Positions 51,046 through 60,497 of a stretch of DNA of 64,000 bases are shown one piece after another. Positions within the stretch are counted from its first letter, which is position 1. Each line of letters opens with the position of its first letter. The notes under the pieces were generated by a model. It searched no databases. It was not told the origin of the DNA and saw only the letters and a program-made list of their open reading frames with translations. Made by a program: the position numbers and the translations under genes. Source of the stretch: Pelagerythrobacter rhizovicinus (GTDB lineage: Bacteria > Pseudomonadota > Alphaproteobacteria > Sphingomonadales > Sphingomonadaceae); assembly GCF_004135625.1 (NCBI RefSeq), contig NZ_SDPV01000002.1:930001-994000 (forward strand). Direction: 5' to 3'.

Positions 51046-51887
51046 ATCGGCTTCGATCCGGCGACCACGTCGTCGCCATCGCTCGGCCGCTCGCCCAGCA
51101 GGCGGATGATCGCCGCCGCGGTCTCCTCGATCGAGCGGCGCGTGACATCGATCACCGGCCAGCCATTGTCGGCGAACATGCGGCGGGCGAACTGGACTTC
51201 GCTGCGCACCCGCTCGGCATCAATGTACGACGTCTCGGCCGTCTCGTTGAGGGTGAGCAGGCGATTGCGGCGGATCTGCACCAGCCGCTCGGGCGCAGTG
51301 GTGAGGCCGACGACCAGCGGATGGCGCAGTTCGAACAGGGCGGGCGGGGGCGGGCTTTCGATGACCAGCGGAATGTTCGCGACTTTGTATCCGCGGTTGG
51401 CGAGATAGATGCTGGTCGGCGTCTTCGACGAGCGCGAGACGCCGGCGAGCACGATGTCGGCCTGCTCCCAGTCCTCCCACCCGAGCCCGTCGTCGTGCGC
51501 GATCGTGAAGTGGATCGCGTCGACCCGGCGGAAATAGGCCTCGTCCATCGCATGCTGCCGGCCCGGGCGGCCGTGGGCTTCCTGCCCAAGCTGCGCCTCG
51601 AGCGCCTCGGTCACCGCGTCGAGCGCGGGCACCGCCGGCAGGCCGAGCTGGCGGCAATGCTCCTCCAGCGTCGCGCGCGTTTCGGGATTGACCAGCGTGA
51701 ACAGCACGAGGCCCGGGTTGTCGGCGAGATCGGGCAGGATCCGCGAGAGATGCTGGCGCGAGCGGACCATCGGCCAGAAATGGCGCACGATCTCCGCCGC
51801 GTCGAACTGGGCAAGCGCGGCCTTGGCCACCATTTCCAGCGTTTCGCCGGTGGAATCGGACACGAGATGGAGGTGGAGGCGGCTCAT
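51042..51887 (-). CDS. ppsR: PEP synthase / PPDK regulatory protein (DUF299)
   Basis: 281 residues, bifunctional ADP-dependent kinase/phosphorylase family controlling pyruvate phosphate dikinase or PEP synthase: [19 protein letters not shown], the P-loop-like [27 protein letters not shown] and [13 protein letters not shown]. The start at 51887 matches homologues. It is the first gene left of the putative oriC and reads away from it. Confidence 0.92.
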   Translation of the reverse strand: MSRLHLHLVSDSTGETLEMVAKAALAQFDAAEIVRHFWPMVRSRQHLSRILPDLADNPGLVLFTLVNPETRATLEEHCRQLGLPAVPALDAVTEALEAQLGQEAHGRPGRQHAMDEAYFRRVDAIHFTIAHDDGLGWEDWEQADIVLAGVSRSSKTPTSIYLANRGYKVANIPLVIESPPPPALFELRHPLVVGLTTAPERLVQIRRNRLLTLNETAETSYIDAERVRSEVQFARRMFADNGWPVIDVTRRSIEETAAAIIRLLGERPSDGDDVVAGSKPI

Positions 51888-52208
51888 CCGTAAGGGTGCG
51901 CGATCGGCTGTGGAGAATGCCCGGCATAAACCACGGGAGAAAGCTGGCGACAAGTTCGCGGGCCGTTTTCATTCCCGCTGTCAGCCATTCCGCACCCGCG
52001 CTTGTGGACATGGCGCGCGGCTTTTCGACAGGCTGGGGACAGTGGGGAAAAGCATCGGTTGACGCGGCAGACCAATGAGTCGCGAACCCTCTGGGCCTGT
52101 TCAATCCGGGAGAAATCGGGCAGGGCGCGCCTGTCCCCGATATCCACAGGGCCAACAGACTCCAGCATCCTATTTAAATACTTTATTATTTGGATTGGAC
52201 CTTCCCGA
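51888..52208. other. Putative chromosomal replication origin (oriC)
   Basis: 321 nt without a gene between divergent ppsR and hemE, the position of oriC in Caulobacter and many alphaproteobacteria. DnaA-box-like 9-mers: TGTGGAGAA (51909-51917, reverse of TTCTCCACA), TGTGGACAT (52003-52011) and ATATCCACA (52140-52148). These are one or two mismatches from TTATCCACA. An AT-rich unwinding-element-like stretch at 52170-52198 lies next to the last box. GANTC methylation sites occur near 52077 and 52159. Gene orientation also switches here. Confidence 0.75.
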
Positions 52209-53234
52209 ATGCCCGGTCTTCTTCTCGACACCCTGCGCGGAAAACGCGGCGAGCGCGTGCCGCTTTGGCTCATGCGTCAGGCGGGCCGCTACCTGCCCGA
52301 ATACCGCGCGCTGCGGGCGGAGAAGGGCGGTTTCCTCGAGCTGGTCTACGACAGCGAGGCCGCGGCCGAGGTCACCATGCAGCCGATCGACCGGTTCGGT
52401 TTCGACGGCGCGATCCTGTTTTCCGATATCCTAATCGTGCCTTACGCGATGGGGCAGGATCTCGCATTCCTCGCCGGCGAAGGCCCGAAGCTCTCGCCGG
52501 CGCTGGTCGATACCGCATTGGCGAGCCTGGAGGCGGTTCCGGGCCGCCTTGCGCCGATCTACCAGACGGTGCGGCAGGTGCGCGCGCGGCTTTCGTCCGA
52601 GACGACCTTGCTCGGCTTCGCCGGCAGCCCGTGGACCGTCGCGACCTACATGGTGGCGGGCGAGGGCAGCCGCGACCAGCACGCCGCGCGCGAGATGGCC
52701 TACCGCGATCCCGCGGCGTTCCAGGCGCTGATAGACGCGATCGTCGCGGTCACGGCCGAATATCTCGCTGGCCAGATCGAAGCCGGGGCCGAGGCGGTGC
52801 AGCTGTTCGACAGCTGGGCCGGCAGCCTCGCGCCGCGCGAATTCGAGCGCTGGGTGATCGCGCCCAACGCGGCCCTGACCGCCGCCATGGCCGAGCGGTT
52901 CCCGGGCCTGCCGGTGATCGGCTTTCCCAAGGGCTCGGGCGAGAAGCTGCCGGCCTATGCCCGCGAAACCGGCGTGGCCGCGGTCGGGGTGGACGAGACG
53001 CTCGATCCGGCATGGGTGGCGCACGAACTGCCGGCGGGCATGGCGGTCCAGGGCAATCTCGATCCCCTGCTGCTGCTCGCGGGCGGCGAGCGGCTGGCCG
53101 GCGGGGCGCGCGCGATTCTCGACGCCTTCGCGGACCGGCCGCATGTGTTCAATCTCGGCCACGGGATCGGCCAGCACACGCCGATCGCGCACGTCGAGAC
53201 GCTGATCGAAACCGTTCGCGCATGGAGGGGGTGA
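52209..53234 (+). CDS. hemE: Uroporphyrinogen decarboxylase
   Basis: 341 residues. It decarboxylates uroporphyrinogen III to coproporphyrinogen III. Motifs: PLWLMRQAGRYLPEYR (substrate binding), FDGAILFSDILIVPYAMG (Asp), GFAGSPWTVATYM, QLFDSWAG and NLGHGI. The start at 52209 gives the usual N-terminus; in-frame codons upstream lie in the oriC region. First gene right of oriC. Confidence 0.95.
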   Translation: MPGLLLDTLRGKRGERVPLWLMRQAGRYLPEYRALRAEKGGFLELVYDSEAAAEVTMQPIDRFGFDGAILFSDILIVPYAMGQDLAFLAGEGPKLSPALVDTALASLEAVPGRLAPIYQTVRQVRARLSSETTLLGFAGSPWTVATYMVAGEGSRDQHAAREMAYRDPAAFQALIDAIVAVTAEYLAGQIEAGAEAVQLFDSWAGSLAPREFERWVIAPNAALTAAMAERFPGLPVIGFPKGSGEKLPAYARETGVAAVGVDETLDPAWVAHELPAGMAVQGNLDPLLLLAGGERLAGGARAILDAFADRPHVFNLGHGIGQHTPIAHVETLIETVRAWRG

Positions 53235-53281
53235 CGCGTGTCCCCCGATATTTGCTGCACCGTTCCCGCAGCCTGAACCCT

Positions 53282-53372
53282 CGTCACCCTGAACTTGTTT
53301 CAGGGCCCATCTTGCTCCTCGAGCCGGCGGTGCGGGAGGAGGCATGGACCCTGAAACACGTTCAGGGTGACG
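53282..53372. repeat. 91-bp palindromic repeat, copy 3
   Basis: Same length and orientation as the copies at 32582 and 33209. The left hairpin is nearly identical (CCCTGAACTTGTTTCAGGG), but the right hairpin reads CCCTGAAACACGTTCAGGG. It lies in the 229-nt hemE-hemJ gap, which otherwise shows nothing recognisable. Confidence 0.88.
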
Positions 53373-53463
53373 GAGAGGGTGGGGGAGCGAGTTCTGCTTG
53401 CGCCTTTGACCCGCGGCGATTCGGGCCGTTGCCAGGTTCAAGCTCTGATCTTACATCGCGCCT

Positions 53464-53907
53464 ATGCAGGACATCCTCGGCATGACCTACTACTGGCTCA
53501 AGGCGGGCCACCTGATCTTCGTGATCTTCTGGATGGCCGGCCTGTTCATGCTGCCGCGCTTCTTCGTCTATCATCAGGAATCCGCCCCCGGATCGGCCGA
53601 GGATACCGCCTGGGTCGAGCGTGAGCGGCGCCTGCTGAAGATCATCCTCCTGCCTTCGATCGTGGTCGTCTGGGTGCTCGGCCTGGTGCTTGCCTTCACG
53701 GTCGATGCCTGGAGCCAGGGCTGGTTCCACGCCAAGCTGCTGCTCGTGCTCGCGCTGTCGGGCTATCACGGGTGGATGGCCGCCTATGCGAAGAAGCTCG
53801 CGCGCCGCGAGCGCCCGCTCGAGGGGCGCAAATTGCGGCTGCTCAACGAAGTGCCCGGGATCGCCGCGGCGCTGATCGTCGTGCTGGTGATCGTCCGCCC
53901 GTTCTGA
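53464..53907 (+). CDS. hemJ: HemJ-type protoporphyrinogen oxidase
   Basis: 147 residues with four transmembrane helices, HemJ/UPF0093 family: WLKAGHLIFVIFWMAGLFML (conserved His), LKIILLPSIVVVWVLGLVLA, WFHAKLLLVLALSGYHGWM and RLLNEVPGIAAALIVVLVIV. It oxidises protoporphyrinogen IX in the inner membrane. The position between hemE and rho is the conserved alphaproteobacterial arrangement. Confidence 0.92.
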   Translation: MQDILGMTYYWLKAGHLIFVIFWMAGLFMLPRFFVYHQESAPGSAEDTAWVERERRLLKIILLPSIVVVWVLGLVLAFTVDAWSQGWFHAKLLLVLALSGYHGWMAAYAKKLARRERPLEGRKLRLLNEVPGIAAALIVVLVIVRPF

Positions 53908-54109
53908 TTGCCGGACCGGCCGGCGCCGAATGTGCGCAAAGCGAATTGACGGCGCGGCGGCGCAGGCTTATTTCGAAGCTCTCTTCCGGCTGAGGCTCCG
54001 CGGTCAAGCGGTGCCGGGTCCGCTTTCTCCAAGCATGTCCTGAGCCCCGATCTCTGTCGAAGGCGAAGGACCCATACGACCTGCCGGCCATTCCACCACG
54101 GAACACACG

Positions 54110-55375
<1,266 letters not shown>

Positions 55376-55382
55376 GGCGGGC

Positions 55383-55913
55383 ATGTCGGTCCCGGTCCGT
55401 GCGGCGATCACCGGCGGTCCCGGCACGGGCAAGTCGACCCTGCTCGATGCGCTGGCCCGGCGCGGGGTTGCGACCGAGCCGGAGGTCGCGCGCGCGATCC
55501 TGCGCGAGGCGGGCGGGATGGCCTTGCGCGCGGACGACCCCGCTGGCTTCGCACGCGCGATGTTCGATGCGGAGCTCGCCGCCTGGCGTGCGGCCGAGGG
55601 GCGGTCGGGCCCGACGGTGTTCGACCGCGGCTTTCCCGACATCGTCGGCTTCCTGCGGCTCGAAGGCCTGACGGTGCCCGAAGACATCGACCGTGCCTGC
55701 CGCGAGCTGCGCTACGACGGCCCGGTGTTCCGCGCGCCGCCGTGGCAGGCGATCTACCGGCCCGACGAAGAGCGGATCCAGGACTGGGAGGCCGCGCTGG
55801 CGAGCGATGCGGCGGTCATGGCTGCCTGGCGCGACTACGGCTACGAGCCGGTCGACCTGCCGCTCGTCAGCGCTGCGGAGCGTGTGGACTTCGTCCTCGA
55901 ACGACTAGCCTGA
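55383..55913 (+). CDS. AAA-type P-loop ATPase/kinase-like protein
   Basis: 176 residues. Walker A ITGGPGTGKSTLLDALARRG, then TVFDRGFPDIVGFLRLEGL and a C-terminal YEPVDLPLVSAAERVDFVLE place it in the AAA_28 family (NadR-kinase-like/TTD14). Function is unknown; a nucleoside or small-molecule kinase is possible. It starts 7 nt after rho and overlaps the convergent NTF2-like gene by 9 nt. Confidence 0.78.
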   Translation: MSVPVRAAITGGPGTGKSTLLDALARRGVATEPEVARAILREAGGMALRADDPAGFARAMFDAELAAWRAAEGRSGPTVFDRGFPDIVGFLRLEGLTVPEDIDRACRELRYDGPVFRAPPWQAIYRPDEERIQDWEAALASDAAVMAAWRDYGYEPVDLPLVSAAERVDFVLERLA

Positions 55914-56318
55914 CGCGCGCCCGAGTTGGGCCGCCATCGCTTCCCAGACTTTGTTGATGGCCTTGAGCGGGCGTATCATCACCTTGAAATCGCTAATCTT
56001 TCCGCTCTCGTCGAAGCGGATGAGGTCCACGCCGTTGATATGGATGCCGTCGATCTGCGTCTTGAATTCGAGCAGCACGTCGCGACCGTCGACCAGTTCG
56101 CGCACGTAGCGGAACTGCTCGCCGCCGAGCACCTGGCCGGCCGCGGCGAGATAGGCGACGACCGTGGCCTTGCCGGCCTGCGGGGTGTGGACGACGGGCG
56201 AGTGGAACACGGCATTGTCCGCGAGGATCGCGGCCAGCTCCTCCGGCCGGTTGCCGTTCGCCAGCACGCGGTGCCAGGCGGCGAGGCCTGCGCTCGCGTT
56301 CCCCGAGGGCCCGTTCAT
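55905..56318 (-). CDS. NTF2/SnoaL-like fold protein
   Basis: 137 residues: AAWHRVLANGNRPEELAAIL, DNAVFHSPVVHTPQAGKATV and RFDESGKISDFKVMIRP form a cone-shaped NTF2-like domain, as in SnoaL-type proteins. Catalytic role is unknown. The ATG overlaps the stop of the FMN enzyme gene by 4 nt, so it may serve the same substrate. Confidence 0.8.
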   Translation of the reverse strand: MNGPSGNASAGLAAWHRVLANGNRPEELAAILADNAVFHSPVVHTPQAGKATVVAYLAAAGQVLGGEQFRYVRELVDGRDVLLEFKTQIDGIHINGVDLIRFDESGKISDFKVMIRPLKAINKVWEAMAAQLGRASG

Positions 56319-57931
56319 AATGCCTTCGCGAAGCTGTCGGCGCGCGCGAGGCGCCAGTCGCGCGCGTATTGCGTGCCTTCGGGCTCGGCCAGCAGCTCTC
56401 CGGGCTCGAGGAAATTGTAGATGTAATCGATGCTGTCCGAACGCGCGCTGTTCTGCCGCTCGGAAAGATCGCACGGTTCTATCTGCCACGGGTTCTCCAG
56501 TCCCATGGCGACAATCATCTCGCGCAGGGCGTGGAGCGTGTGGCGGTGGAAGCGTGTGACCCGCTCGGACTTGTCCATCACCACAAGGCCGCGCTGGCGT
56601 GTCGCGTCCTGCGTCGCGACGCCGGTGGGGCAGGTGTCGTCGTGGCAGCGCATCGACTGGACGCAGCCGAGCGCGAACATGAAGGCGCGCCCGGCGTTGC
56701 ACCAGTCGGCGCCGAGCGCGAATTTCATCGCCATGCCGGCGCCCGAATGGACCTTGCCGGCGGCGGACAGGCGGATCTCGTCCCGCAGTTCGCAGCCGAC
56801 CAGTGCATTGCGCAGCAGGATCAGCCCTTCGCGTAGCGGCATGCCGATCCGATTGGACATTTCGACCGGCGCCGCGCCGGTGCCGCCCTCGGCGCCGTCG
56901 ACCACGATATAGTCGAGCCGGATGCCCGTCTCGCGCATGGCTTTCATCACCGCGAACACCTCGTGCGGCTTGCCGACGCAGAGCTTGATTCCGATCGGCT
57001 TTCCACCCGAGAGATCGCGCAGTTGCGCGGCCCATTCGAGCAGGCCGACCGGGGTCGAGAACGTCGAGTGGGCGGCGGGCGAGATGCAGTCCTTGTGCGG
57101 CAGGATTCCGCGAGTGGCGGCGATCTCCTCGCTCACTTTCGCAGCCGGGAGCACGCCGCCGTGGCCGGGCTTGGCGCCCTGGCTGAGCTTGATCTCGATC
57201 ATCTTGACCTGATCGGCCTGCGCCGCGTCCGCAAAGCGCGCGGGATCGAACCGGCCGTCCCCGTCGCGGCAGCCGAAATAGCCGCTGCCGATCTCCCACA
57301 CGAGGTCGCCGCCGTGCTCCCGGTGATAGCGCGAGATGCCGCCTTCGCCGGTGTCGTGATAGAATCCGCCGGCCGCCGCGCCCTTGTTGAGCGCGAGGAT
57401 CGCGTTGGCCGAGAGCGACCCGAAGCTCATCGCCGAGATGTTGAGCAGCGAGGCGGAGTAGGGCCGCGCGCATTGCGAGTTGCCTACCTTCACGCGCCAG
57501 TCGGCAGGTGCCTGCTCGTTCGGCACGATCGAATGCGCGAGCCACTCGTATTCGTCCGAATAGACGTCGAGCTCGGTGCCGAAGGGATGCGAGTCGAGTT
57601 CGCCCTTGGAGCGGGCGTAGACCAGCGCGCGCTCGTCGTGGTTGAACGGGCGGCCTTCGAGATCGCCCTCGATCACGTAGGCGCGGGCATAGGGGCGCAG
57701 ATCCTCCATGATCCACCGCACCCGCGCGAGCAGCGGGTAGTTGCGCCGCAGGGTGTGCTGCTTCTGGAAGAAGTCCCACACGGCGATCGCCAGCAGCGGC
57801 AAGGTGAGCACCAGGCCCCAGCGCAGCGGCTCCCACCAAGCGAACAGCGCCGTCAGGGCGGTCAGCAGGCCCGGGACGACAAAGCGTGAAGCAACGTGCC
57901 CGGAGAAACGCCAGGACGCGCGGTTGATCAT
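56315..57931 (-). CDS. Membrane-anchored FMN-binding glutamate-synthase-like protein
   Basis: 538 residues. Two N-terminal transmembrane helices (VVPGLLTALTALFAWWEPLR and LVLTLPLLAIAVWDFF) precede a GltB-type FMN barrel: NISAMSFGSLSANAILALNK, GEGGISRYHREHGGDLVWEI, KPGHGGVLPAAKV, and YIVVDGAEGGTGAAP. The Fe-S cysteines in CVQSMRCHDDTCPTG have the C-x5-C-x4-C spacing of GltB. It lacks the amidotransferase domain, so ammonia-dependent or unrelated chemistry is likely. The start at 57931 is 13 nt after the dienelactone hydrolase stop, implying an operon with it and the NTF2-like gene. Confidence 0.85.
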   Translation of the reverse strand: MINRASWRFSGHVASRFVVPGLLTALTALFAWWEPLRWGLVLTLPLLAIAVWDFFQKQHTLRRNYPLLARVRWIMEDLRPYARAYVIEGDLEGRPFNHDERALVYARSKGELDSHPFGTELDVYSDEYEWLAHSIVPNEQAPADWRVKVGNSQCARPYSASLLNISAMSFGSLSANAILALNKGAAAGGFYHDTGEGGISRYHREHGGDLVWEIGSGYFGCRDGDGRFDPARFADAAQADQVKMIEIKLSQGAKPGHGGVLPAAKVSEEIAATRGILPHKDCISPAAHSTFSTPVGLLEWAAQLRDLSGGKPIGIKLCVGKPHEVFAVMKAMRETGIRLDYIVVDGAEGGTGAAPVEMSNRIGMPLREGLILLRNALVGCELRDEIRLSAAGKVHSGAGMAMKFALGADWCNAGRAFMFALGCVQSMRCHDDTCPTGVATQDATRQRGLVVMDKSERVTRFHRHTLHALREMIVAMGLENPWQIEPCDLSERQNSARSDSIDYIYNFLEPGELLAEPEGTQYARDWRLARADSFAKAL

Positions 57932-57944
57932 CGCCTGCCGCCTC

Positions 57945-58643
57945 TCAGCCGAGATGCCGGGCGAAGAACTCCGCGGTGCGCTCGTCCGCCAGCGTCGCGC
58001 CCTGTTCGTCGCGGCGTTTGCCGAATTCGGTGGCGAAGCCGTGGTCGAGGCCGGGATAGTCGTGCAGCGTGACCTTGGGATGGTCGTCCAGCCCTTCGTG
58101 CATGGCCGTCTGCGTATCCTTGTCGACAAACCCGTCGTCGCCCGCGATGTGCAGCATCAAGGGATTGGCGATGCCGTGCTTCTCGCGCAGCAGGTTGTCG
58201 ATCCCGACCGCGTAGTAGCCGACCGAGGCATCCACGTCGGTGCGCGCCGCGGTCATGTAAGCGAGCCGCCCGCCGAGGCAGTAGCCGACCGCGCCGACTT
58301 GCGCGACGCCTTCGCTCCTGCGGATCCAGTGGATGGTCGCCTCGATGTCGCGGATGCCCTGGTCCTGGTCGAACTTGTCCATCAGCTCGAGCGCGCGCTG
58401 GAATTCGGCCTCGACGTCGGGGGCGAGCTCTACGTCAGGTTCGATCCGCCAGAACAGGTCGGGCGCGACCGCGAGATAGCCGGCCTCGGCCAGGCGGTCG
58501 CACTTGCGGCGGATGCCGGGGTTCACGCCGAAGATTTCCTGGATCACGACGATCGCCGCTCGCGGAGCTCCCTCGGGCCGCGCGACGTAGGCGCTGAAGG
58601 TCTGCTCGCCCGAGAGTGTCTCGATGGTCGCGGTCTCGCTCAT
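57945..58643 (-). CDS. Dienelactone hydrolase family protein
   Basis: 232 residues, alpha/beta hydrolase with the DLH catalytic triad: Cys122 in GAVGYCLGGRLAY, Asp170 in HIAGDDGFVD and His201 in YPGLDHGFA. The N-terminus has VVIQEIFGVNPGIRRKCDR, diagnostic for the family. It hydrolyses dienelactone or other cyclic esters. The ATG at 58643 is used. First gene of a probable three-gene minus-strand operon. Confidence 0.9.
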   Translation of the reverse strand: MSETATIETLSGEQTFSAYVARPEGAPRAAIVVIQEIFGVNPGIRRKCDRLAEAGYLAVAPDLFWRIEPDVELAPDVEAEFQRALELMDKFDQDQGIRDIEATIHWIRRSEGVAQVGAVGYCLGGRLAYMTAARTDVDASVGYYAVGIDNLLREKHGIANPLMLHIAGDDGFVDKDTQTAMHEGLDDHPKVTLHDYPGLDHGFATEFGKRRDEQGATLADERTAEFFARHLG

Positions 58644-58751
58644 TTCGTCGTCCCTTCCTTTCCCGGTTGCACCTGCGTAGGCCGGGCTTAACGCTTGCGC
58701 GCGGCGAATGCCAAACCCAGTTTGTTTCCCGACCCCAACGGAGGAACCGCG

Positions 58752-59012
58752 ATGAAGGTCCATATCGAGATCGACTGCACGCCCGAGGAGGCCCGGACCT
58801 TCATGGGCCTGCCCGACGTGGGCAAGGCCAACGACGTCTACGTCGACATGATGGCCAAGGCGATGAAGGGCGTCAGCAATCCCGACCAGTTGCAGGACTA
58901 TGCGCGGCAGCTCGCCCCGATGGGGCAGGCGGGCCTGAAGCTGTTCCAGAGCTTCATGGAAGGCGCCGCGCGCAATGCGGAGAAGAAGCCCACCGACGAG
59001 GGGAAGTCCTAG
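58752..59012 (+). CDS. DUF6489 family small protein
   Basis: 86 residues: MKVHIEIDCTPEEARTFMGL, DVYVDMMAKAMKGVSNPDQL. It resembles small proteins annotated DUF6489 upstream of mnmE in sphingomonads; function is unknown. Predicted cytoplasmic and mostly helical. GGAGGAA precedes the ATG at 58752. Confidence 0.75.
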   Translation: MKVHIEIDCTPEEARTFMGLPDVGKANDVYVDMMAKAMKGVSNPDQLQDYARQLAPMGQAGLKLFQSFMEGAARNAEKKPTDEGKS

Positions 59013-59081
59013 GGCTCGCCTCCGGGAGGATGCCACCCATCCGCCATCCCGGCGTATGCTGGGAGCGGCGATCAAGCAGTC

Positions 59082-60401
59082 ATGCAACCAACGTCGATTC
59101 CCCACGATAGCGGCGAGGCGCCGGCCGAGACGATCTTCGCGCTGTCGAGCGGTGCGCTGCCCGCCGGCATCGCGGTCGTGCGCGTCAGCGGCCCGCGCGC
59201 GGGCGACGCCTTGCGTGCATTGGCCGGCACGCTTCCGCCGGTGCGGCAGGCGGCGGCGCGAACCTTGCGCGGCGACGGAGGCGAGGTGCTCGACCGGGCG
59301 CTGGTGCTCTGGCTGCCGGGGCCGGGAACCGCGACGGGCGAGGACGTGGCCGAGCTTCACCTGCACGGCGGACGGGCTGTGGTGAGCGCGGTCGAGCGCG
59401 CGCTGGCGGAGCTGCCCGGCCTGCGCGCCGCGACCCCCGGCGAGTTCACCCGCCGCGCCTTCGCCAATGGCCGGATCGACCTCGCCGAAGCCGAGGGGCT
59501 CGCCGGGCTGCTCGAGGCAGAGACCGAGCTGCAGCGGCGCTCGGCCATGGCGCTGGCCGGCGGAGCACTGTCGCAGCAGGTCGGTGAGTGGCGCGACCGG
59601 GTGCTCGCGCTTTCGGCGCAAGTGGAGGCGGTGCTCGACTTCTCCGACGAGGAGGACGCGGCGGACTTGCCGGCGTCGTTCACGGAGGATGGAGAGCGGC
59701 TCGCCGGGGAACTCGACCGGTGGCTCTCCCGCCCGCGCGCGACCGTGCTGCGCGAGGGATACCGGGTCGTCCTCGCCGGCCCTCCCAACGCTGGAAAATC
59801 AACACTTTTCAATGCCTTGCTCGAGAACGAAGCGGCTATAACCTCGCCCATCGCCGGAACCACGCGCGACGTTCTCGAACGGTCGGTCGCGATCGCCGGG
59901 ATTCCCTTCACGTTCGTCGATACGGCGGGGCTGCGCGAGGACGAGAGCGGCGACGATATCGAGAAGGTCGGCATCGCCCGGGCGCAGGAGCAGCTCGCGC
60001 GCGCCGATCTCGTGCTCTGGCTCGGCGAGGAAGGGCAGGGGCCGGAAGGCGCCTGGGAGATCGACGCGAAGGCGGACGACGAGGCTCGCCGGGCGAAAGG
60101 CGAGGGTGCGCTCGCGCTTTCGGCGAGGACCGGGTTCAACCTGGACCGTTTGCGCGAGCGCCTGATGGCCCGTGCGCGGGACGCGATGCCCGTGCCGGGA
60201 GATGTCGCGCTGACCGAGCGTCAGTCCGTTCTGCTTGAGGAGGCGCGGGCCGCGCTCGCCGGAATAGATGCGGTCGGCGATCCGCTGATCGCTGCCGAGC
60301 ACCTGCGTCTCGCCCGCAGTGCCTTCGACCGCCTGACCGGGCGGGCGTCGACCGAGCACATGCTCGACGCGCTGTTCGGGCGCTTCTGCATCGGCAAGTG
60401 A
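59082..60401 (+). CDS. mnmE: tRNA modification GTPase MnmE
   Basis: 439 residues. N-terminal tetrahydrofolate-binding domain (ETIFALSSGALPAGIAVVRV, TPGEFTRRAFANGRIDLAEA), inserted G domain (AGPPNAGKSTLFNALL, G3 DTAG in VDTAGLRED) and C-terminal FCIGK with the conserved Cys. With MnmG it installs cmnm5/nm5 on wobble uridines. The stop directly abuts a parS site. Confidence 0.95.
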   Translation: MQPTSIPHDSGEAPAETIFALSSGALPAGIAVVRVSGPRAGDALRALAGTLPPVRQAAARTLRGDGGEVLDRALVLWLPGPGTATGEDVAELHLHGGRAVVSAVERALAELPGLRAATPGEFTRRAFANGRIDLAEAEGLAGLLEAETELQRRSAMALAGGALSQQVGEWRDRVLALSAQVEAVLDFSDEEDAADLPASFTEDGERLAGELDRWLSRPRATVLREGYRVVLAGPPNAGKSTLFNALLENEAAITSPIAGTTRDVLERSVAIAGIPFTFVDTAGLREDESGDDIEKVGIARAQEQLARADLVLWLGEEGQGPEGAWEIDAKADDEARRAKGEGALALSARTGFNLDRLRERLMARARDAMPVPGDVALTERQSVLLEEARAALAGIDAVGDPLIAAEHLRLARSAFDRLTGRASTEHMLDALFGRFCIGK

Positions 60402-60417
60402 TGTTTCACGTGGAACA
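60402..60417. other. parS centromere site 1
   Basis: TGTTTCACGTGGAACA differs by one base from the perfect palindrome TGTTTCACGTGAAACA bound by chromosomal ParB. It starts at the base after the mnmE stop codon, in the mnmE-mnmG gap, 2.6 kb from parA. Confidence 0.9.
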
Positions 60418-60497
60418 CCACTGCTTCGGCCCGATCCGGCGTTCGCTCTAGCGCGAGCGCTTTGACCGCCTGCACGAGATCGCCTATCGCGCGTGCC

